Source: JBBQVZ01 sp963695975 (GTDB taxonomy: Bacteria; Actinomycetota; UBA4738; HRBIN12). Taken from it: 64,000 bases of DNA. The notes under the pieces are model-generated. The model was not told where the DNA came from, did no database searches, and saw only the letters and a program-made list of their open reading frames with translations. Every line of letters starts with the position of its first letter. Position 1 is the stretch's first letter. Shown in pieces: positions 1-8,401 of this stretch. The stretch lies in contig CAVOIB010000006.1 of NCBI GenBank assembly GCA_963695975.1, positions 1-64,000 on the forward strand, read 5' to 3'. The position numbers and the translations under genes are program-made.

Positions 1-656
1 CAGGGCAACGGGATCCCCCAGTCGAACGTGGTCCGGCTGATCGAGAAGTCCTGGAGGCCTCCACGGATCGTGGACAGGACCTCGTTGCGGCGGGTTTCCG
101 GCTGCACGGCCAGCGGGTGCTCCTCGTAGTGCTTGAGCAGACGGTCCGCGTACGCGGAGAGGCGGAAGAAGTAGTTCTCTTCCACCATGCGCTCGACCGG
201 TCGCTCGTGGATAGGACAGAGCCCGCCGACGAGTTCGTCCTCGGTGTAGTACGCCTCGCACGACACGCAGTACAGACCCTCGTACGTCCCCAGGTAGATG
301 TCGTCGCGGCCGTTGTCGTGTACGGCGTTCAGGAGCTTCGCCACCGCCGCTGCATGTCGCGCCTCGGTGGTCCGGATGTAGTCGTCATATGCGATGTCCA
401 GGCGGGCCCATACCTCGCGCCACCGTGGCTCCATCTCGTCCACCCACCGCTGCGCGGTCATGCCTTGCTCCTCAGCGGCGCGCTGGAGCTTCAGGCCGTG
501 CTCGTCGGTGCCGGTGAGGTGGAAGACCTCCTCGTCGCACAAGCGGTGGAACCGGGCGATGAAGTCGGTAGCCACGGCGTTGTACGCGTGCCCGATGTGC
601 GGCACATCGTTCGGGTAGTAGATCGGCGTGGTGATGTAGAAGACGTCGCGGCCCAT
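1..656 (-). CDS. metG: Methionyl-tRNA synthetase, N-terminal part (runs off left edge)
   Basis: Charges tRNA-Met with methionine in the cytoplasm. The minus-strand reading begins MGRDVFYITTPIYYPND and carries the class I synthetase HIGH motif as PHIGHAY, followed by the family block GTDEHGLK. A zinc-knuckle insertion is visible as CVSC followed about 20 residues later by CPIH. About 218 codons are present. The C-terminal KMSKS loop and anticodon-binding domain lie beyond the left edge, so integrity cannot be judged. The ATG at 656 fits the conserved N terminus exactly. It lies downstream of rsmI on the same strand, separated by 66 bases that contain a hairpin, so the two may be cotranscribed. 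Confidence 0.96.
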   Translation of the reverse strand, partial: MGRDVFYITTPIYYPNDVPHIGHAYNAVATDFIARFHRLCDEEVFHLTGTDEHGLKLQRAAEEQGMTAQRWVDEMEPRWREVWARLDIAYDDYIRTTEARHAAAVAKLLNAVHDNGRDDIYLGTYEGLYCVSCEAYYTEDELVGGLCPIHERPVERMVEENYFFRLSAYADRLLKHYEEHPLAVQPETRRNEVLSTIRGGLQDFSISRTTFDWGIPLP

Positions 657-704
657 AGTCGGCCCATGGTACCGGTCGGCAGCCTCCGGTCCGGTCCGCG
701 GCCG

Positions 705-729
705 CCACTAGTCCGACTTAGACTAGTGG
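705..729 (-). terminator. Perfect hairpin at the rsmI stop codon
   Basis: CCACTAGTC (705-713) and GACTAGTGG (721-729) are perfect 9-base inverted arms around a 7-base loop. The rsmI stop codon (723-725) lies inside one arm. No T-run follows on the minus strand, so this is a stem-loop between rsmI and metG of uncertain function: attenuating terminator, processing site or RNA-stability element. Confidence 0.5.
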
Positions 730-1574
730 CGTGCCAGGTCAGGCTCGGAGCCCGGGTCCAGGAGACGCCGATAGATGCGGTTCACGGACACGCCGTGCCG
801 TTCCCCGACCTCTCGCGCCGCGTCTCGAGCGCTGGCCCCGGCGGCGATCGAGGTCCGCGCTTCGACGACGAGCTCCTCGATGTCGGGGGCCGTCTCGACA
901 TCCGCGCCGGCGACGATGAGGACGACCTCACCCTTGGGGTCGGTATCGCCGAGTCGACCGATGAGTTGGGCGAGCGTGCCGCGGATCGTGTCCTCGTGGA
1001 GTTTCGTGAGCTCACGGGCGATCGCGGCCGGCCGGTCCCCCAGGACGAGGAGCGCATCCGCGAGCAAGGCGCGGACACGTTTCGGCGACTCGAACATGAC
1101 GATCGTCCGGGGCTCGGTCTCGAGCTCCTCCAACCGCCTCCGGCGGTCACCGGTCCTCCGGGGTAGGAACCCCTCGAAGACGAAGCGGTCCGTGGGCAGG
1201 CCCGAGATGGCGAGCGCGGCGATCGCGGCCGACGGACCGGGGATCACACGGACGTCGATCCCCTCTCCCGCGCATGCCCGTACCAGCCGGAAACCGGGAT
1301 CGGAGATCGTGGGCATGCCGCCGTCGGTGACGAGCGCGACGTTCGCCCCCTCGCGGAGGCGAACGAACAGCTGGTCCGTGCGTTCGCGTTCGTTCCCCTC
1401 GAAGAACGAGACCATCGGGCGGTCCACGAGCTCGAGATGGGCGAGGAGGCGTCCGGTCCGCCGGGTATCTTCGGCCGCGATCAGGTCGACGGCCGCCAGG
1501 GTCTCGCGCGCCCTCGGCGAAAGATCGCCGAGGTTGCCGATCGGCGTCCCCACCACGAACAGCGTGCCCGTCAC
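723..1574 (-). CDS. rsmI: 16S rRNA (cytidine1402-2'-O)-methyltransferase RsmI
   Basis: Uses S-adenosylmethionine to 2'-O-methylate C1402 in the decoding centre of 16S rRNA. The 283-residue product starts VTGTLFVVGTPIGNLGDLS and contains the tetrapyrrole-methylase-fold signatures GTPIGNLGDLSPRA, AEDTRRT, a glycine-rich VTDGGMPTISDPG block and IPGPSAAIAAL. The C terminus is a basic helical tail. The GTG at 1574 is chosen because it begins the conserved domain; the same frame stays open for another 200 codons upstream, but that stretch is antisense to the divergent DUF3052 gene. Length matches the family (about 280 residues). Adjacency to metG and pmt is typical of actinobacteria. Confidence 0.95.
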   Translation of the reverse strand: MTGTLFVVGTPIGNLGDLSPRARETLAAVDLIAAEDTRRTGRLLAHLELVDRPMVSFFEGNERERTDQLFVRLREGANVALVTDGGMPTISDPGFRLVRACAGEGIDVRVIPGPSAAIAALAISGLPTDRFVFEGFLPRRTGDRRRRLEELETEPRTIVMFESPKRVRALLADALLVLGDRPAAIARELTKLHEDTIRGTLAQLIGRLGDTDPKGEVVLIVAGADVETAPDIEELVVEARTSIAAGASARDAAREVGERHGVSVNRIYRRLLDPGSEPDLARH

Positions 1575-1628
1575 GCCCTGATGGTGGCAGGATGTCCCGG
1601 CTCCGGCCACGCGTACCAGGAGCCCCCG

Positions 1629-2066
1629 TTGGCGAACGACCACAAGGACTATTCGGGCACGCCGCTCCCGAAGAAGCTCGGGATCCGCGAGGGATCCCGA
1701 GTCCGGCTCGTGAACCCACCCGACGGGTTCGCGGAGCTGCTGAGCCCGATGCCGGAGGGAGCGACCCTCTCGGCCCGCACGATGAGAGGTCTGGACGTGG
1801 CCGTCGTGTTCGCGATCGAGCGGAGGGAGCTGGTCCGGTGGTTCGACAAGCTCGCGACCGCGATCGCCACCGATGGACGCCTTTGGGTCGCGTGGCCCAA
1901 GAAGGCGTCCATGGTGCCGACCGACATCGACTTCGGATTCGCGCAGGGGATCGGGCTCGACGCCGGCCTCGTCGACAACAAGAGCGCATCGATCACCGGT
2001 AAGTTCCAGGGACTGCAGTTCGTGTACCGGCTGAAGGACCGCCCGGAGCGGCCACCGGTACCCTGA
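1629..2066 (+). CDS. DUF3052 family protein
   Basis: Small soluble protein of unknown function, 145 residues, reading LANDHKDYSGTPLPKKLGI then GSRVRLVNPPDGF. The conserved pattern is a KLGI-xxGSRV start, a central DLVVLF-like strand (LDVAVVFAIERRE), then WVAWPKKAS and the end motif GLVDNK. These match what I recall of DUF3052. The TTG at 1629 has AGGAG 6-10 bases upstream and is preferred; an in-frame ATG at 1581 would add 16 unconserved residues and is the alternative. It is divergent from rsmI. Confidence 0.8.
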   Translation: MANDHKDYSGTPLPKKLGIREGSRVRLVNPPDGFAELLSPMPEGATLSARTMRGLDVAVVFAIERRELVRWFDKLATAIATDGRLWVAWPKKASMVPTDIDFGFAQGIGLDAGLVDNKSASITGKFQGLQFVYRLKDRPERPPVP

Positions 2067-2070
2067 CGCG

Positions 2071-3570
2071 GTGCGGACGCTCCCGCAATGGCTCAACCGG
2101 CCGATCGTCGCGATCATCGCCGTGACGGCGATCGCCGCAGGTGTGCGATCGATCCATCTGAGCTCCCCGAGCGACATGATCTTCGATGAGAACTACTACG
2201 CCTCGGCCGCATGCATCTTCGTCGGGGAGAGCGACAAGGTGTGCATGCTCGACAGCAGCGAGCTCTACTGGCGCGACGCCAAATGGGACGTTGGCTCCTG
2301 GGTCCACCCGCCGCTCGGCAAATGGGAGATCGCACTCGGCGTGAAGGTGTTCGGCATGCGGTCGTTCGGGTGGCGCGTCTCGTCGGCGGTCGCCGGGACC
2401 GCGATCGTGACGCTCGTGGCGGTCGTCGCGCAACTGCTGTTCGGGAGCGCGCTCTGGACGTTCGTAGCCGGCCTGCTGCTCGCGGTCGAGCACCTGAACG
2501 TCGTGATGTCGCGGGTCGCGCTCCTCGATATCCACCTGGAGTTCTGGGTCGTGCTCGGGTTCCTGTTCCTGTTGCTGGATCGGCGGTGGATCGATCGGCG
2601 AACGCCTCCCGACGAACCCGAGCCCGCTCCCGTCGACGAGGGGGGGATCACGCCGCATCGGGCCCGGTCCACGATCCCGATCCCCGTGTTGCGCCCGTGG
2701 CGGTTCGCGGCCGGGCTCGCGCTCGGCGCGGCGCTATCGGTGAAGTGGTCCGGCGCGATGGCGATCCTCGGCGCCTTGATCGTCTCGTTCGCATGGGAGA
2801 CGACGCGCCGCCACCGCGGCGAGACGACGCGTGGGAGGGCGTTCTGGCGCGCGGTGCGTCAGGAGAGTCTGAGCCTGCTGCTCGCGTTCGTCTTCGTGCC
2901 GGTCGTCCTGTACCTGGCGACCTACCTGCCCTGGTTCCACCACTTCGGCTGGAGCTTCAAGGATTGGTGGGAGAACCAGACAGCGATGTTCAACTACCAC
3001 CGGCAGCTGCGGACGAACGAGCTCGACCCGAACACCCACACGTACACGCCGACGCACCCCTACTACTCCCGCGCGTGGACCTGGCCGTTCATGCTCCGCC
3101 CGGTCAACTTCTTCCTGCGGCAGCTGAACCCCGGCCTGCGGCACATCCTCGCCATCGGCAATCCGGCCGTGTTCTGGGGGAGCGTGTGGGCCGTACCGTT
3201 CGTCGCGTATATGTGGCGCCGGCGGCGCGACTGGCGGGCCGGGTTCATCGTGACCCCCCTGCTCGCGCTCTACGTGCCGTGGCTCCTCGTCACCAGACCG
3301 CAGTTCTTCTTCTACGCGTTGCCGATGACGCCGTTCATGGTCCTGGCGATCACGTACCTGCTGCGCGACCTGGCGGCGGCGACGATCGTGCTCCACGATC
3401 CGGCCTCGGGCGAACGCGTGGAATCGATGCGCCACCCGTATCTGCCGTTCGTGGTGGCGTACGTGGTGGTGGCGGTCGCGCTCTTCATCTGGTTCTGGCC
3501 GGTGCTGACGGGCCTCCCTATCACGGAGACGATGTGGCGGGCGCGGGTCTGGTTCCGTGGGTGGGTCTGA
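2071..3570 (+). CDS. pmt: Dolichyl-phosphate-mannose--protein mannosyltransferase (PMT family, GT39)
   Basis: Membrane glycosyltransferase that transfers mannose from polyprenyl-phosphate mannose to Ser/Thr of exported proteins. The 499-residue product has a short cytoplasmic N terminus, a first membrane helix (residues about 11-25), then the acidic first-loop motif FDENYY, and the HPPLGKWEIALG block that is characteristic of PMTs. At least eight further hydrophobic segments follow, with a proline-rich cytoplasmic linker near residues 180-205. The GTG start lies 5 bases after the DUF3052 stop. Placement next to rsmI is the usual actinobacterial arrangement (compare Rv1002c of M. tuberculosis). 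The exact acceptor proteins are unknown. Confidence 0.9.
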   Translation: MRTLPQWLNRPIVAIIAVTAIAAGVRSIHLSSPSDMIFDENYYASAACIFVGESDKVCMLDSSELYWRDAKWDVGSWVHPPLGKWEIALGVKVFGMRSFGWRVSSAVAGTAIVTLVAVVAQLLFGSALWTFVAGLLLAVEHLNVVMSRVALLDIHLEFWVVLGFLFLLLDRRWIDRRTPPDEPEPAPVDEGGITPHRARSTIPIPVLRPWRFAAGLALGAALSVKWSGAMAILGALIVSFAWETTRRHRGETTRGRAFWRAVRQESLSLLLAFVFVPVVLYLATYLPWFHHFGWSFKDWWENQTAMFNYHRQLRTNELDPNTHTYTPTHPYYSRAWTWPFMLRPVNFFLRQLNPGLRHILAIGNPAVFWGSVWAVPFVAYMWRRRRDWRAGFIVTPLLALYVPWLLVTRPQFFFYALPMTPFMVLAITYLLRDLAAATIVLHDPASGERVESMRHPYLPFVVAYVVVAVALFIWFWPVLTGLPITETMWRARVWFRGWV

Positions 3571-3638
3571 CGGGACCGCGAGCTCCGTTGGCCGCGAGGC
3601 GATCGTCCGCGACAACCGGTAGCCGGTTCGAGAAACAC

Positions 3639-3667
3639 GAAACCCCGGCGCGCTGGCCGGGGGTTTC
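3639..3667. terminator. Strong hairpin between convergent genes
   Basis: GAAACCCCGGC (3639-3649) pairs with GCCGGGGGTTTC (3656-3667) with a single-G bulge and a 6-base loop. It sits between the convergent pmt (+) and CPBP (-) genes and likely serves as a bidirectional terminator. A second small dyad, AACCGG-TAG-CCGGTT, lies just upstream at 3614-3628. Confidence 0.75.
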
Positions 3668-3710
3668 GGTCTTGATGGGATATCCCGAGGTTGATGATAC
3701 CAGCGATGCG

Positions 3711-4460
3711 CTACGAGAAGCCCGGCAAGTGGTGCCGGAACAGGATGAAGCCGATGCCGGCGGCCGCGTCCAGCAGGAAGTGCGCGATCACGAACGGCCA
3801 CGTCCGCCGGATCCGCAGGAACGCCACCCCGAAGAGCACGCCCATCGCCAGGTTGCCCAAGAAGCCGCCCCACCCTTGATACAGGTGGTAACTCCCGCGG
3901 AGCAGCGCGCTCGCCGCGACGGCGGCGAACGGGCTCCACGCGAGCTGACGCAGGCGCGTGATCAGGTAGCCGAGGACGATCACCTCTTCGAGGAGCGCGG
4001 CGGCGGCCGCGTTCAGCAGCAGGACGGGGATCGTCCACCAGTGACCGAGCGGCGGGACCGGCACCACGAACCGGTTCACGCCGAGCGCGACCGCCCCGAG
4101 GTACACCCCGATACCGCCGATCCCCACGATGACGAAGAACGCCGCGCCGAGCTTGATATCGGAGGCCGGCCGGTCCCACGTGAGGCCGATCGCCTGGGTG
4201 CCCTCCCCGCTCCGCCGGAGCAGGTGGACGACGAGCCAGACCGGTGCCAGCCCGAACGCGATGCCGACCAGCTGCTTCGCGAGCTCGTTGGTCTGGCTCA
4301 CGGAGGCGACCGTGACGCCCCGCAGCGGGGCCGAGAGGAGGTCCAGCACCGCGTAGACGGCGCTCGCGAGCAGCGAGAGCGAGAGGACGACGAGCACCTC
4401 TTCGCGGAGGGTTCGCCGGTCGAGGACGCTCGGTGCGATCAGGGGTGGGTCGGTCGACAT
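3711..4460 (-). CDS. CPBP family intramembrane glutamic endopeptidase
   Basis: Predicted multi-pass membrane protease of the CAAX-processing/bacteriocin-protection (ABI) family, 249 residues with about seven hydrophobic segments. The catalytic signatures are visible in order: motif 1 LLEEVIVLGYL (Glu158-Glu159), motif 2 with His192 (SYHLYQG) and motif 3 AHFLLD (His227). Motif 1 usually has Arg four residues after the second Glu (EExxxR); here the position is less canonical, so activity is not certain. AGGGA lies directly upstream of the ATG. The substrate is unknown. Confidence 0.88.
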   Translation of the reverse strand: MSTDPPLIAPSVLDRRTLREEVLVVLSLSLLASAVYAVLDLLSAPLRGVTVASVSQTNELAKQLVGIAFGLAPVWLVVHLLRRSGEGTQAIGLTWDRPASDIKLGAAFFVIVGIGGIGVYLGAVALGVNRFVVPVPPLGHWWTIPVLLLNAAAAALLEEVIVLGYLITRLRQLAWSPFAAVAASALLRGSYHLYQGWGGFLGNLAMGVLFGVAFLRIRRTWPFVIAHFLLDAAAGIGFILFRHHLPGFS

Positions 4461-4505
4461 TCCCTAACCGTACGTCCGTCGACAGCGAGAGGTTCGCGCG
4501 GCCGC

Positions 4506-5951
4506 TCAGCGCACGAGCTCGGCCGAATACCGGAACGGCAGCCGGTCCGCATGCGATCGGCCGTTGCACGAGTACCCGGCGCCGGTCCAGCAATCGAAAC
4601 TCGTGTTCGCGTTCGCGAAGACGAGCACGACCCGGCGCACCGTCAGCCGCCCGAACGGGACACGCAGCTCAGCATCCCCGCTCCCGTTGAGCGTCACCGG
4701 CAAGACCCGGATCTCCCCTGACCGGCCGACGACCATCACGCGCGCACCCGAGCCGTCCAGAGTGGGCGGCGCGTCCAAGGCCAGGCTGAGCCAGGCGCTG
4801 GGCGGCGCACCGAACCCCGGCGTGAACGACACGGCCCTCGTCGTCAGGTGATCGAGCTGGAGCGTCGTCCAACCGCTGAGCACGTGGGACTCGCTGAGCC
4901 GGCGGGCCGGGAGCACCGGCGCATGCGGATAGGACACACCCTCGTCGTAGAAGACCGACGGGATCGAGTTCCACTCGCCGAACGCGGCCAACACGCCGCC
5001 GAGTCTCCGACCACGTTCGTCGAGCGTACTGACGACCGCTTGCGCCGAGAAGAAGTTGGGTGCGCCGGGCGCGTCGGCGGCAAGTTCCCACACGCGGCGG
5101 ACGATGCTCACGTCGGATGGACCGGTGCCCACGCTCTCGCCCAGGAACCGCCAGAAGATCCAGGCGCCGTACGCGTGAAGGCCCTGGCTGCTGTCGACGG
5201 GGATCCAGGGCTGCGCGAACGGGCTCTCCTTCAGCCACAGGCGGTTCGCGTTCACGGCGTCGGCGAACAGGTCCTCGATCCACGCGGCCGTGCCCTCCAT
5301 CAGCCATCCGTCCTCGCCGGCGTCGTACGCGTACTGCACGGCGTGGAAGAGCTCATGGGCCGCGGTCGCTCGGAGGCCGCCGCTCCCCCCGGCCTCCCCG
5401 AGCTGCGCGACGGAGAAGTCATCGTCGACCACGACGAAGGCGGAATAGTCGCGGTACACGTAGCCGCCGTCGGTTGCATGCGGATCGTCCGTCGCTACGT
5501 AGCCGCCCAGGTCGATGCGTCCCACGTCGGCCAGGTAGACATCCAGGCGCCCGTCGGGACCGTGGTTCCGCGACGTCTCGTCGGATCGAGGCGCGCGGAA
5601 GCCCAGCCTGTCGACCTCGAACGTCCATGCGGACTCGAAGGCCGAAAGCGTTCGGTCCACCTGGTCGGGCACACCGTTGCCGGTCGCGTCGGAGAGCGGC
5701 GGTGCGTCGTCGGTGGTCGAGACCCAATGAACGCAGAGGTGCTCCCCGCACACGTGACGATCGGGCGCGCCGTACCCGTGGCCCTGGGGGTCGTGCTTCC
5801 CATCGGTCGGACGGAATCGGAGGAGGTGAGCGCCCGCGGCGACCCGCGACGCCCGCACGGGATCGATCCCGGTCGGCGCGGCGAGGACGGCGGCCAGCAG
5901 CACGAGCGCGACGGCTCGGCACACCGCGAACAGGAACGGGCGGCCGGCCAT
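4506..5951 (-). CDS. Secreted zinc metalloprotease, MXAN_6640-like
   Basis: Predicted exported protease of 481 residues. The N terminus MAGRPFLFAVCRAV followed by a hydrophobic stretch ending AAP is a signal peptide. The zincin motif HELFH is at residues about 199-203 with a further glutamate in WLMEGTAAW about 16 residues on, the gluzincin-like arrangement seen in MXAN_6640-type putative metalloproteases. Cys pairs occur near residues 68-73 and near the C terminus, consistent with an extracellular location. The ATG at 5951 is chosen because GGAGG precedes it by 4 bases; a TTG 12 bases upstream is the alternative. The C-terminal about 130 residues look like a beta-rich domain. Substrate unknown. 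Confidence 0.75.
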   Translation of the reverse strand: MAGRPFLFAVCRAVALVLLAAVLAAPTGIDPVRASRVAAGAHLLRFRPTDGKHDPQGHGYGAPDRHVCGEHLCVHWVSTTDDAPPLSDATGNGVPDQVDRTLSAFESAWTFEVDRLGFRAPRSDETSRNHGPDGRLDVYLADVGRIDLGGYVATDDPHATDGGYVYRDYSAFVVVDDDFSVAQLGEAGGSGGLRATAAHELFHAVQYAYDAGEDGWLMEGTAAWIEDLFADAVNANRLWLKESPFAQPWIPVDSSQGLHAYGAWIFWRFLGESVGTGPSDVSIVRRVWELAADAPGAPNFFSAQAVVSTLDERGRRLGGVLAAFGEWNSIPSVFYDEGVSYPHAPVLPARRLSESHVLSGWTTLQLDHLTTRAVSFTPGFGAPPSAWLSLALDAPPTLDGSGARVMVVGRSGEIRVLPVTLNGSGDAELRVPFGRLTVRRVVLVFANANTSFDCWTGAGYSCNGRSHADRLPFRYSAELVR

Positions 5952-6101
5952 CCAACCTCCCAACGCCGGTCGGTGGCGCGTTCGACCAGGTCAAGGGGTG
6001 TCGAACGCTGCCGCAGCCATCCTCGGCGGAGGCGTCGGGCTACGTCAATCGGCCGGAAGACCCCAGACGGGACCTACGTCGGAAGTCGGACCAAGGCGCG
6101 C

Positions 6102-6806
6102 TCAGAGCGCGACGTCGACCAGGATCAGCTCGGTGTCGGCGACCGCCCCGAACCCGAGTTCGGCCTCGTCGCGGATCTGTGCGGCGTCGCCCGTGACCAT
6201 CGTCCGTCCGTTCGCGGAGACGTCGCCTTCGATGACGTAGAGGTACGCACCACGCCCTTCGCCGAGCGGATGCGCTACCGCGGCCTCGCGCGTGAGCCGC
6301 GACACGAACACGTGCGCGTCCTGGTGGACGAGGACCGCGTCGCCGCCGTCGCCGCTGATCACCCGGAGCATCCGGTCGGTCCGATCGTCGATCGTGAACA
6401 CCTTCTGCTCCACGCCCGGAGCTAGCCCGGGCTCCGCCGGCATGATCCACATCTGGATGAACCGCATCGGTTCGGTGTCGCTCGCGTTCTGCTCGGAGTG
6501 CCAGGCACCGGAGCCGAGCGTCATCCGCTGCACGGAGCCGGCGGGCAAAGGACCGGGCGCGCCACCCACGTCGTCCTGATGCCGGAACCTGCCCTCGACC
6601 ACGTAGGTGAGTCCCTCGATGTCGCGATGAGGATGCATCGGCCAGACCGCGCCCGGGATCAGGCGGTCGTCGTTGAACACCCGCAAGGTCCCGAACGACA
6701 CGTACGCTGGATCGTAGTAGCTATCGAACGAGTAGTGCCAACGGGCCCGGAACCACCCGCCGTCGACGTCGGAGATCTCGTCGTCGTGCCTGATCGTGAT
6801 CGTCAT
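6102..6806 (-). CDS. Pirin family bicupin protein
   Basis: 234-residue two-cupin protein beginning MTITIRHDDEISDVDGGWF. The metal site is visible in the N-terminal cupin as HPHRDIEGLTYVVEGRFRHQD with a later WHSEQNAS segment; the second cupin (residues about 150-230) is degenerate, as is normal for pirins. Related proteins such as E. coli YhhW have quercetin 2,3-dioxygenase activity in vitro, but physiological roles vary. The ATG at 6806 fits the family start; the frame is open upstream through antisense sequence. It is 23 bases downstream of the AsnC-domain gene on the same strand. Confidence 0.88.
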   Translation of the reverse strand: MTITIRHDDEISDVDGGWFRARWHYSFDSYYDPAYVSFGTLRVFNDDRLIPGAVWPMHPHRDIEGLTYVVEGRFRHQDDVGGAPGPLPAGSVQRMTLGSGAWHSEQNASDTEPMRFIQMWIMPAEPGLAPGVEQKVFTIDDRTDRMLRVISGDGGDAVLVHQDAHVFVSRLTREAAVAHPLGEGRGAYLYVIEGDVSANGRTMVTGDAAQIRDEAELGFGAVADTELILVDVAL

Positions 6807-6829
6807 CGCACCCGGCTCGACGAGGTGCG

Positions 6830-7063
6830 CTACAGCTGCAGCACGGGGCAGGTGAGCGTTCGCGTGATGCCCTCGATCTCCTGCATCGGCATCACGATCG
6901 CCTTGGCCAGCCCGTCGAGGTCCTCGGCCTCCGCGCGCGCGATCACGTCGTAGGGGCCGGTCACGCCGTCCACCATCGTGACGCCAGCGATCGCACGGAT
7001 GAGCTCCGTGACCTGGCCCGCCTTGCCCACTTCGGTCTGCACGAGGATGTATGCGCTGACCAT
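6830..7063 (-). CDS. Stand-alone Lrp/AsnC ligand-binding (RAM) domain protein
   Basis: 77-residue protein MVSAYILVQTEVGKAGQV ending TLTCPVLQL. It matches the C-terminal effector-binding domain of Lrp/AsnC regulators (beta-alpha-beta-beta-alpha-beta, with the GPYDVIA strand) and lacks any helix-turn-helix. Such single-domain proteins form dimers and octamers and may bind amino acids or modulate full-length Lrp paralogues. A GGGAGC ribosome site lies just upstream of the ATG. Followed by the pirin gene. Confidence 0.9.
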   Translation of the reverse strand: MVSAYILVQTEVGKAGQVTELIRAIAGVTMVDGVTGPYDVIARAEAEDLDGLAKAIVMPMQEIEGITRTLTCPVLQL

Positions 7064-7147
7064 CTGGCTCCCTTCCTGGCCGCCGGGCGCCCATCGTAGG
7101 CGAGCGACCCCTGACGCGCATCCTCAGATGCCGGGGGGCGCGTGGGC

Positions 7148-7483
7148 TTACGCCTGGGGTTCGCCCTCAGCTTCGACGCCCCCGGCTTCGACGCCCGAGG
7201 CCTTGTCGCCCTGCGCCTTCTCGCCCCCCAGGGCCCCTTTGGCCTTGTCGAGCAGGCTGCCGGCAACATCTCCGGCCTTGTCCACCAGCGGCTTGGCCTT
7301 CTCGACCGCCACGCCGGTGACATCCTTCGCCTTGTCGAACCCCTTGCCGGCGGCGTCGCCCGCCTTGTCGATCAGCGGCTTCGTCTTCTCGACCGCCACG
7401 CCGGTGGCGTCCTTCGCTTTGTCGACGACACCGCCGGCCACACCCTTCGCCTTGTCGACGAGACCCTTATCCTCATCCGCCAC
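7148..7483 (-). CDS. LEA-like Lys/Asp/Ala repeat protein
   Basis: 111-residue, highly charged, Gly/Ala/Lys/Asp-rich protein with no hydrophobic core. Two near-identical 29-residue repeats carry the pattern DKAKDxTGVAVEKxKPL followed by DKAGDxAG, with partial repeats on each side. The heptad/11-mer-like spacing suggests an amphipathic helix that folds on membranes or on drying, as in group 3 LEA proteins; some actinobacterial MT0933-type antitoxins have similar composition. The GTG at 7483 is preferred because AAGGAGG lies 6-9 bases upstream. Function unassigned; stress protection is an inference from composition. Confidence 0.75.
   Translation of the reverse strand: MADEDKGLVDKAKGVAGGVVDKAKDATGVAVEKTKPLIDKAGDAAGKGFDKAKDVTGVAVEKAKPLVDKAGDVAGSLLDKAKGALGGEKAQGDKASGVEAGGVEAEGEPQA
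7277..7450 (-). repeat. Two 87-bp in-frame tandem repeats
   Basis: Near-identical units start at 7277 and 7364 (period 87 bases = 29 codons), sharing for example TTCTCGACCGCCACGCCGGTG-type segments. They encode the repeats of the LEA-like protein and are not CRISPR units because they are contiguous and in frame. Confidence 0.75.
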
Positions 7484-7552
7484 TGCGTTCCTCCTTCGAT
7501 CGGATCGAGCCCCATGGTGCCAGCCCCGGAAGGGAACGTCGAGCCGCACCTC

Positions 7553-8401
7553 CTAGAACAGGCGCGCCCGGACGCCGACGAGCCCCGCCCGCACGAACGC
7601 GTCCTCTCCCGCCTCGACGCCGAGCATCACCTCGTGCCACGGCGTGAGCATGAACGCGAAGCGGGAGCGCGCGAGGAACCGCTCGTCGGGCGGACCGCCG
7701 TATGCCCCGAGAACGCGCTCCCCCACGTCGGGCATCGCGTTGAGGATCCATGCCAGATCGAACACCGGATCGCCAATCTGGACGTCCCCCCAGTCGATCA
7801 CACCCGCCAGATCGCCCGCCTCCGTCACCAAGACGTGTTCCGGTCCGATGTCCCCGTGGGTCAGGCACGGCGCGAACCGGAAGTTGTCGTCGTCGTCAAG
7901 GAACTCGGAGATCGTCTCCTCGGCGCGCCTGCGCTCGTCCGCGTCGAGCCGAGGGAGGACGTGCGCGCCGAGCGAGTCGACCACCTCCTGGAGTCCCGCA
8001 CGGACGACGTCAGCGGACACGCTCCGCATCCCAACGAACTCGGGCGGCACCATGTGCAGGTCGTACAGGAAGCGGCCCAGGCGTTCCGGCCAGATGCCGT
8101 CGATGTTCGCGCTCATGGGCCGACCGACGATGAGTCGGTAGCCCATGCAGACGGGATCCGTCGACGCGTAGACGGGGACCGGCACGGCCGACGAGACCTC
8201 GCGTGCCACCTCGGGAAGCACGGCGATCTGCGTGAGGAGCCGCTCGCTCGCGCCAGGCATGCGCGGGAATCGGAATACCCACTCGTCGTTCACCAGATAG
8301 GTGAAGCAGTCCCATCCGCCCTCGAACGGCACGAACACGTCGATGCCGAGCTCGGGCCAACGCTCGGCGATGAACGAACGGTGCTGATCGGCTCCGGTCA
8401 C
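7553..8401 (-). CDS. Phosphotransferase of the APH (aminoglycoside/macrolide kinase-like) family
   Basis: 282-residue protein kinase-fold enzyme. The catalytic loop reads HGDIGPEHVLV, then the Mg-binding GVIDWGDVQIGDPVFDLAW, both hallmarks of APH enzymes. The usual asparagine of HGDxxxxN is histidine here, a variant I have seen in macrolide-phosphotransferase-like actinobacterial proteins. The GTG start overlaps the MFS stop by 4 bases (8398-8401), so translation is coupled to the transporter. A kinase-efflux pair suggests drug or metabolite inactivation and export, but the substrate cannot be read from sequence. Confidence 0.87.
   Translation of the reverse strand: MTGADQHRSFIAERWPELGIDVFVPFEGGWDCFTYLVNDEWVFRFPRMPGASERLLTQIAVLPEVAREVSSAVPVPVYASTDPVCMGYRLIVGRPMSANIDGIWPERLGRFLYDLHMVPPEFVGMRSVSADVVRAGLQEVVDSLGAHVLPRLDADERRRAEETISEFLDDDDNFRFAPCLTHGDIGPEHVLVTEAGDLAGVIDWGDVQIGDPVFDLAWILNAMPDVGERVLGAYGGPPDERFLARSRFAFMLTPWHEVMLGVEAGEDAFVRAGLVGVRARLF

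Noticed and set aside
2734..4593. Minus-strand open frame of 619 codons
   Set aside because: Opposite to pmt and out of frame with CPBP; no family motifs and Arg/Pro-rich.
2211..4721. Plus-strand open frame of 836 codons
   Set aside because: Arg/Pro/Gly-rich, low-complexity translation that runs across the pmt gene and antisense to the CPBP and protease genes; a high-GC shadow.
7277..7450. Tandem repeats as a CRISPR array
   Set aside because: Units are contiguous, in frame and lack unique spacers; they encode LEA-like repeats.
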